A DNA stretch of 22,194 nucleotides, taken from an uncultured Eubacteriales bacterium (lineage in GTDB: Bacteria; Bacillota; Clostridia; Oscillospirales; Oscillospiraceae). Location of the stretch: contig UROF01000038.1 of the NCBI GenBank assembly GCA_900549475.1, positions 1 through 22,194 on the forward strand. Reading direction: 5' to 3'. The notes beneath the pieces are model-generated. The model saw only the letters and a program-made list of their open reading frames with translations. It was not told the DNA's origin and searched no databases. Positions 14,189 to 22,194 of this stretch are shown here, piece after piece. Each line of letters starts with the position of its first letter. The stretch's first letter is position 1. The position numbers and the translations under genes are program-made.

Positions 14189-16300
14189 TTACTTCATGGC
14201 GCGGGCGCTCATCCGCTGGTCGATGATCTTATCCCGAATATTCTTGGGGATCTCGACGTAGTGGCTGGGCTCCATGGTGTACTGGCCGCGGCCCTGGGTA
14301 CGGGAACGCAGATCGGTAGCATAACCGAACATCTCGCTGAGGGGGACAAAAGCATCAATCTGCTGTGCGCCGGAACGGGCCTCAAAGCCCTGGATCTGGC
14401 CGCGGCGGCTGTTCAGGTCGCCGATGACATCGCCCATATACTCTTCAGGAACGATGACACAGACCTTCATAATAGGCTCCAGCAGGGTAGGATCTGCCTT
14501 CTGGCAGGCCTCTTTGAACGCCATGGAACCGGCGATCTTAAAGGCCATTTCAGAGGAGTCGACCTCGTGATAGGAACCATCGTACAGAGTGACTTTCACA
14601 TCCACAACGGGGTAGCCAGCCAGTACACCGGAGAGCATAGCGCCCTGGATACCGGCATCGACAGCGGGGATATACTCCTTGGGCACCGCGCCGCCAACGA
14701 CCTCGTTGATGAACTCATAACCCTTACCGGACTCATTGGGCTCCAGACGGATCTTGACGTGACCGTACTGGCCCTTACCACCGGACTGACGGGCATACTT
14801 GGTATCCTGCTGAACAGCCTTCTTGATGGTCTCCTTGTAGGCGACCTGAGGAGCACCTACGTTGGCTTCCACCTTGAACTCACGCAGCAGACGGTCCACG
14901 ATGATCTCCAGGTGCAGCTCGCCCATACCGGCGATAATGGTCTGCCCGGTCTCCTCATCGGTGTAGGTCTTGAAGGTGGGGTCCTCCTCAGCCAGCTTCA
15001 TCAGCGCAATGCCCATCTTCTCCTGACCAGCCTTGGTCTTGGGCTCGATGGCCACGCGGATAACAGGATCGGGGAACTCCATGGACTCCAGAATAATGGG
15101 GTGCTTCTCATCGCAGAGGGTGTCGCCGGTGGTGGTGTTCTTCAGACCCACAGCGGCGGCGATATCGCCGGAGTACACCGTCTCGATATCCTCTCTGTGG
15201 TTGGCGTGCATCTGCAGAATACGGCCCATGCGCTCCTTCTGCCGCTTAGTGGAGTTGAGAACAGCAGAACCGGTATTGAGCGTACCGGAATAGACCCGGA
15301 AGAAGCTCAGGCGGCCCACGTAGGGATCCGTCATGATCTTAAAGGCCAGAGCGGAGAAGGGCTCCTCGTCGGAGGCCTTGCGGTCCTCCTCCTCATCTGT
15401 GTTGGGATTGACGCCCTTGATGGGGGGGATGTCTGTAGGAGCGGGCATGTAGTCCACAATAGCGTCCAGCAGCTTCTGAACGCCCTTGTTGCGGTAGGAA
15501 GTACCGCAGACCACAGGAACCATCTCCACAGCCACGGTGGCCTGACGAATGGCCTTACGAATCTTATCAGTGGGGATCTCCTGGCCATCCAGGTACATCT
15601 CCATGATCTCATCGTCAAACATGGACACGGCGTCCAGCATCTTCTCACGATACTCCTGAGCGAGATCCATCATATCCTCGGGGATCTCCTCCACGCGCAT
15701 GTCCTTGCCCATCTCGTCATAGTAGACATCGGCCTTCATTTCCACCAGATCGATGATCCCGCGGAAATCGGCCTCTTTGCCGATGGGCAGCTGGATGGGG
15801 ACGGCGTTGCACTTAAGACGCTCGTCGATCATCCGCAGAACATTGTAGAAATCGGCGCCCATGATGTCCATCTTGTTGATGTAGATCATGCGGGGAACAT
15901 GGTAGTGATCCGCCTGACGCCAAACGGTCTCGGACTGAGGCTCAACACCACCCTTGGCGCACATAACGGTCACACTGCCGTCCAGAACGCGCAGAGAGCG
16001 CTCCACCTCGACAGTGAAGTCCACGTGGCCCGGGGTGTCGATGATGTTGATACGGGTCTGGGGGAACTGATTCTTGGTTCCCTTCCAGTAGCAGGTGGTA
16101 GCAGCGGAAGTAATGGTAATACCGCGCTCCTGCTCCTGGGCCATCCAGTCCATGGTAGCCGTACCCTCGTGGGTTTCACCGATCTTATAGTTCACACCGG
16201 TATAATACAGGATACGCTCCGTAGTGGTGGTCTTACCTGCATCAATGTGAGCCATAATGCCGATATTTCTTGTGTTTTCCAGTGATACCTTTCTCGGCAT
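14189..16300 (-). CDS. fusA: Elongation factor G
   Basis: EF-G moves tRNA and mRNA through the ribosome using GTP. The 703-residue length is normal. Visible motifs are AHIDAGKTTTTERIL (residues 17-31), QERGITITSAATT, DTPGHVDF and YINKMDIMGADF; the later domains run through EPIMKVCVIVPEEYMGDV and a C-terminal RGQYTMEPSHYVEIP. TTAGGAG precedes the ATG. It begins 15 bases after rpsG, in the usual rpsL-rpsG-fusA-tuf order. The start MPRKVSLENTRNIGIMAHID matches the family, so no ambiguity is seen. Confidence 0.99.
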   Translation of the reverse strand: MPRKVSLENTRNIGIMAHIDAGKTTTTERILYYTGVNYKIGETHEGTATMDWMAQEQERGITITSAATTCYWKGTKNQFPQTRINIIDTPGHVDFTVEVERSLRVLDGSVTVMCAKGGVEPQSETVWRQADHYHVPRMIYINKMDIMGADFYNVLRMIDERLKCNAVPIQLPIGKEADFRGIIDLVEMKADVYYDEMGKDMRVEEIPEDMMDLAQEYREKMLDAVSMFDDEIMEMYLDGQEIPTDKIRKAIRQATVAVEMVPVVCGTSYRNKGVQKLLDAIVDYMPAPTDIPPIKGVNPNTDEEEDRKASDEEPFSALAFKIMTDPYVGRLSFFRVYSGTLNTGSAVLNSTKRQKERMGRILQMHANHREDIETVYSGDIAAAVGLKNTTTGDTLCDEKHPIILESMEFPDPVIRVAIEPKTKAGQEKMGIALMKLAEEDPTFKTYTDEETGQTIIAGMGELHLEIIVDRLLREFKVEANVGAPQVAYKETIKKAVQQDTKYARQSGGKGQYGHVKIRLEPNESGKGYEFINEVVGGAVPKEYIPAVDAGIQGAMLSGVLAGYPVVDVKVTLYDGSYHEVDSSEMAFKIAGSMAFKEACQKADPTLLEPIMKVCVIVPEEYMGDVIGDLNSRRGQIQGFEARSGAQQIDAFVPLSEMFGYATDLRSRTQGRGQYTMEPSHYVEIPKNIRDKIIDQRMSARAMK

Positions 16301-16315
16301 ATTGCTTCTCCTAAC

Positions 16316-16786
16316 TTACCAGCGGAAATGGGCGAAAGCCTTGTTGGACTCGGCCATCTTGTGAGTGTCTTCCCGCTTCTTCACGGCGCTACCGGTGTTG
16401 TTGGCAGCATCCATGATCTCGTTGGCCAGGCGCTCAGCCATGGTCCGCTCGCTGCGGGCGCGAGAATAAGTGGTCAGCCAGCGCAGACCGAGGGTCTGGC
16501 GGCGGACAGGACGAACATCCATAGGCACCTGATAGGTGGCGCCGCCCACACGGCGGGCCTTGACCTCCAGGCTGGGCATGATGTTATCCATAGCGGTAGT
16601 GAAAACTTCCAGGGGCTCCTTGCCGGTCTGCTCCTTGACGATGTCAAAGGCACCGTAAACGACCTTCTGAGCCACGCCCTTCTTACCATCCAGCATGATG
16701 CTGTTGACCAGCTTGGTCACCAGGACGCTGTTATAGATAGGATCAGGCAAAATTTCTCTCTTGGGAACATTACCTCTTCTGGGCAC
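16316..16786 (-). CDS. rpsG: 30S ribosomal protein S7
   Basis: S7 binds the 3' major domain of 16S rRNA and starts assembly of the 30S head. The 156 residues are MPRRGNVPKREILPDPIYNS and onward, ending ESNKAFAHFRW, the normal length and ends for S7. The start is GTG at 16786. An ATG at 16804 is in frame, but it is part of the ribosome site region (ATGAAGGAGGG), and the AAGGAGG lies 8 bases before the GTG, so the GTG is chosen. It is followed closely by fusA and preceded by its own promoter. Confidence 0.97.
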   Translation of the reverse strand: MPRRGNVPKREILPDPIYNSVLVTKLVNSIMLDGKKGVAQKVVYGAFDIVKEQTGKEPLEVFTTAMDNIMPSLEVKARRVGGATYQVPMDVRPVRRQTLGLRWLTTYSRARSERTMAERLANEIMDAANNTGSAVKKREDTHKMAESNKAFAHFRW

Positions 16787-16871
16787 TATGCTTCCCTCCT
16801 TCATTAAATTGATGAAATCATAGGTACTCTCCGGACTCCCTGTCCGGCGTTCGGCCTGCCAAAGAGGTCAC

Positions 16872-16899
16872 AGTTTATCGTTTCAGAAAACTATGTCAA
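16872..16899 (-). promoter_or_regulatory. Internal promoter for rpsG-fusA
   Basis: On the minus strand TTGACA (16894-16899) and TAAACT (16872-16877) are 16 bases apart, in the 174-base rpsL-rpsG gap. Between it and rpsG lies a perfect hairpin, CCGGAC at 16831-16836 with GTCCGG at 16842-16847 and a 5-base loop. Confidence 0.6.
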
Positions 16900-16960
16900 C
16901 CTATTCGGCAAAGCGCTTCAGGATTTGTGCGGTCCGTGATCTCCGCAGCTGAGGCGGAAA

Positions 16961-17377
16961 TTACTTGGACTTAGGACGCTTGGCACCGTACTTGGAACGG
17001 GCCTGCATACGGCCCTGAACACCCTGGGTGTCCAGAGTACCGCGGATGATGTGGTAACGCACACCAGGCAGGTCCTTGACACGGCCGCCGCGGATCATCA
17101 CCACAGAGTGCTCCTGGAGGGAGTGGCCCACGCCGGGAATGTAGGCGGTGACCTCGTAGCCGTTGGTCAGGCGCACACGGGCGATCTTACGCAGCGCGGA
17201 GTTGGGCTTCTTGGGGGTAGAGGTACGCACTGCAGTGCAGACACCGCGCTTCTGGGGAGAAGGCAGATTGGTCTCCTTGTTCTTCAGGGTGTTGAGACCA
17301 TACTGCATAGCAGGGCTGGTGGACTTGTAGGTCACCTGCTCTCTGCCCTTGCGAACCAACTGGTTGAAAGTAGGCAT
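16961..17377 (-). CDS. rpsL: 30S ribosomal protein S12
   Basis: S12 lies at the ribosomal decoding centre. The protein starts MPTFNQLVRKGREQVTYKST and ends SKYGAKRPKSK, 138 residues, the Firmicutes form with the usual short insertion compared with E. coli. The streptomycin-linked lysines are present in PKKPNSALRK and GGRVKDLPG, so there is no sign of a resistance change. The ATG at 17377 is chosen because AAAGGAG lies 6 bases before it; a start at 17395 would add MRKEKT and lacks a ribosome site. It follows the L7Ae-like gene. Confidence 0.97.
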   Translation of the reverse strand: MPTFNQLVRKGREQVTYKSTSPAMQYGLNTLKNKETNLPSPQKRGVCTAVRTSTPKKPNSALRKIARVRLTNGYEVTAYIPGVGHSLQEHSVVMIRGGRVKDLPGVRYHIIRGTLDTQGVQGRMQARSKYGAKRPKSK

Positions 17378-17424
17378 AGTTTTCTCCTTTCTCAAAAAAT
17401 ATGTGGAGCATGCGCTCCTGTTTA

Positions 17425-17460
17425 TTTTTTACAGAATATCAAAAAATATCCTGAAAAAAA
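17425..17460 (-). other. AT-rich hairpin between the L7Ae-like gene and rpsL
   Basis: CAGAATAT (17432-17439) pairs with ATATCCTG (17446-17453), extended by T and A runs on either side, giving a 14-bp stem with one mismatch in the transcript. It is not followed by a T run on the minus strand, so it is more likely an mRNA stability or processing element than a terminator. Confidence 0.5.
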
Positions 17461-17471
17461 TCAAAGGACAC

Positions 17472-17723
17472 TTATTTTTTCAGCAGTGTCACCACAGCGG
17501 CACCCACCTGGATGCCGGCAGCCTGTCCCAGCTCCCGCATGGAACAGCCGCTCTCTACCGGGATTCCCTCCCTGCAGCACTGTTCTGCCAGAGGTCCCGT
17601 CAGAGCCGGGTCGGCATCAGCGGCCAGGAACACCTGCCGGGCAAGGCCATCCCGAATGGCACGGCGGGACTGTTTCACGCCGATCACCTTTTCTTTGGCC
17701 CGCAGCTCGTTCAGCAAGGTCAT
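17472..17723 (-). CDS. L7Ae/YbxF-family RNA-binding ribosomal protein
   Basis: An 83-residue L7Ae/L30e-type protein; the family binds kink-turn RNA. The features are KVIGVKQSRRAIRDGLARQV at the N-terminus, ADADPALTGPLAEQC in the middle and AAGIQVGAAVVTLL at the end, closely following the YbxF pattern. It lies between rpoC and rpsL, as in many Firmicutes. The ATG at 17723 gives the same N-terminal length as YbxF, but its ribosome site (GGGAGG) is only one base away. A TTG at 17717 has ideal 7-base spacing and may be the real start. It is the first gene of the str operon behind a strong promoter. Confidence 0.9.
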   Translation of the reverse strand: MTLLNELRAKEKVIGVKQSRRAIRDGLARQVFLAADADPALTGPLAEQCCREGIPVESGCSMRELGQAAGIQVGAAVVTLLKK

Positions 17724-17743
17724 TCCTCCCGTTTTGACACGCC

Positions 17744-17774
17744 AAAATTCGCGGAAACATACCCGCGCAATTTT
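17744..17774 (-). other. Hairpin at the 5' end of the str operon transcript
   Basis: AAAATT (17744-17749) with AATTTT (17769-17774) and CGCGG (17750-17754) with CCGCG (17763-17767) form an 11-bp stem with a single bulged base and an 8-base loop. It begins 3-7 bases after the -10 box, so it is nearly at the 5' end of the mRNA, where hairpins often protect against decay. Confidence 0.6.
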
Positions 17775-17776
17775 GA

Positions 17777-17805
17777 ATTATAGCATAGGTGTTTTCTCCC
17801 GTCAA
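17777..17805 (-). promoter_or_regulatory. Strong promoter of the L7Ae-str operon
   Basis: On the minus strand TTGACG (17800-17805) and a perfect TATAAT (17777-17782) are 17 bases apart, 53 bases before the L7Ae-like ATG. This separates the ribosomal-protein part from rpoBC. Confidence 0.88.
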
Positions 17806-17909
17806 GGCTTTTCTGACAGGTTCTTCACCGGAAACGCCACAAGTTTCCCACCGAATCACAGGATCTTTACGGCATATTGCCAAATCCCCACATAGATCTG
17901 CAAACTGTC

Positions 17910-17944
17910 AAAAGCGGGGAGAGCCGCTATGTGCCCTCCCCGCT
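17910..17944 (-). terminator. Hairpin after rpoC, possible weak terminator
   Basis: AGCGGGGAG (17913-17921) pairs perfectly with CTCCCCGCT (17936-17944) around a 14-base loop. On the minus strand only four T follow, so some read-through into the L7Ae-str genes is likely. It lies 33 bases after the rpoC stop codon. Confidence 0.65.
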
Positions 17945-17976
17945 CGGGACATTACATCCGGACTGTGCAGGTAGAA

Positions 17977-21810
<3,834 letters not shown>

Positions 21811-21829
21811 AGTTCAGCTCCTCCTTCCA

Positions 21830-22194
21830 TCAAAACTCTTCGCCGTCGTCGCCGGCAAAGTCATCCTCGTCCACATCCTCAATGCCGAAGCCGGACTCCT
21901 CAAAGGAGGCGTCGTCAGCCACGTACTCCTCCCGGTCATCCCGGTCGGCGTCCATGCGGGCCAGATTGAAGGTGGTCATCTCGTCATCGTCGTCCTTGAG
22001 CTCGATCTCGTTTCCGTCCTTATCCAGCACCTGGATATCCAGGCACAGACTCTGCAGCTCCTTGACCAGGACCTTGAAGGACTCAGGCACACCGGGCTTG
22101 GGCACGTTGTGGCCCTTGACAATAGCCTCGTAGGTCCGCACACGGCCGGTGACGTCGTCGGACTTGACGGTGAGGATCTCCTGCAGGGTATAGG
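21830..22194 (-). CDS. rpoB: RNA polymerase beta subunit, C-terminal part only
   Basis: The beta subunit forms one side of the RNA polymerase active centre and clamp. Only the last 121 residues are in the window; the frame is open to the right edge. It reads YTLQEILTVKSDDVTGRVRT at the edge, then YEAIVKGHNVPKPGVPESFK and VLVKELQSLCLDIQVLDKDG, the conserved RpoB C-terminal region. It finishes with a strongly acidic tail (DDDDE, then DEDDFAGDDGEEF). rpoC follows after 19 bases in the usual rpoBC pair. Confidence 0.98.
   Translation of the reverse strand, partial: YTLQEILTVKSDDVTGRVRTYEAIVKGHNVPKPGVPESFKVLVKELQSLCLDIQVLDKDGNEIELKDDDDEMTTFNLARMDADRDDREEYVADDASFEESGFGIEDVDEDDFAGDDGEEF

Noticed and set aside
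14060..16285. A 741-codon plus-strand open frame opposite fusA
   Set aside because: Same cause: antisense of a highly biased gene. There is no ribosome site and no domain.

Overview
The window looks like a chromosomal segment from a GC-rich member of the Clostridia, most likely Oscillospiraceae-like (inference). The evidence is rpoB-rpoC followed by an L7Ae-type gene and the str operon, a CwlO/PcsB-like M23 hydrolase next to ftsEX, strong AAGGAGG-type ribosome binding sites, sigma-A-type promoters, and the protein sequences themselves. Nearly all genes are on the minus strand. Only the glutaminase gene is on the plus strand. I see no tRNA, rRNA, CRISPR array, insertion sequence or replication origin.

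Left end (1-1855): an AT-rich patch clearly unlike the rest. It holds a compact restriction-modification operon: a Dam-like adenine methyltransferase, then an AlwI-family type II endonuclease cut by the window edge. Between this patch and lysS lie an intrinsic terminator and a perfect tandem 11-bp repeat. This looks like the edge of a horizontally acquired island placed just past the lysS stop codon.

1856-4729: greA and lysS form an operon driven by a consensus promoter whose -35 box overlaps the stop codon of an unrecognised upstream gene. 4800-5900: glutaminase glsA is on the plus strand, with a promoter carrying a perfect palindrome in its spacer. It is convergent with the next cluster and shares a bidirectional terminator with it. 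5922-8900: ftsE, ftsX and a secreted coiled-coil M23 peptidase form one operon, a cell-wall hydrolase activation module. 8774-9266 is mostly non-coding and includes a possible 11-codon CPVCG micro-ORF and a GC-rich hairpin. 9267-10358 is a PucR/CdaR-type regulator, and 10519-11235 is an RsuA-type pseudouridine synthase.

11345-12660: a two-gene unit of a membrane SPFH (band 7) protein translationally coupled to a small ribbon-helix-helix protein. Its promoter carries a perfect inverted repeat across the -10 box, which suggests autoregulation. 12677-22194: the translation and transcription core, read leftwards: rpoB (C-terminal end only), rpoC, an L7Ae/YbxF-like gene, rpsL, rpsG, fusA and tuf. 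There are internal promoters before the L7Ae gene, rpsG and tuf, and several hairpins in the leaders and spacers. The most interesting signals are the SPFH/RHH unit with its operator, the restriction-modification island edge, the palindromic glsA promoter, and a roughly 60-residue insertion in RpoC.
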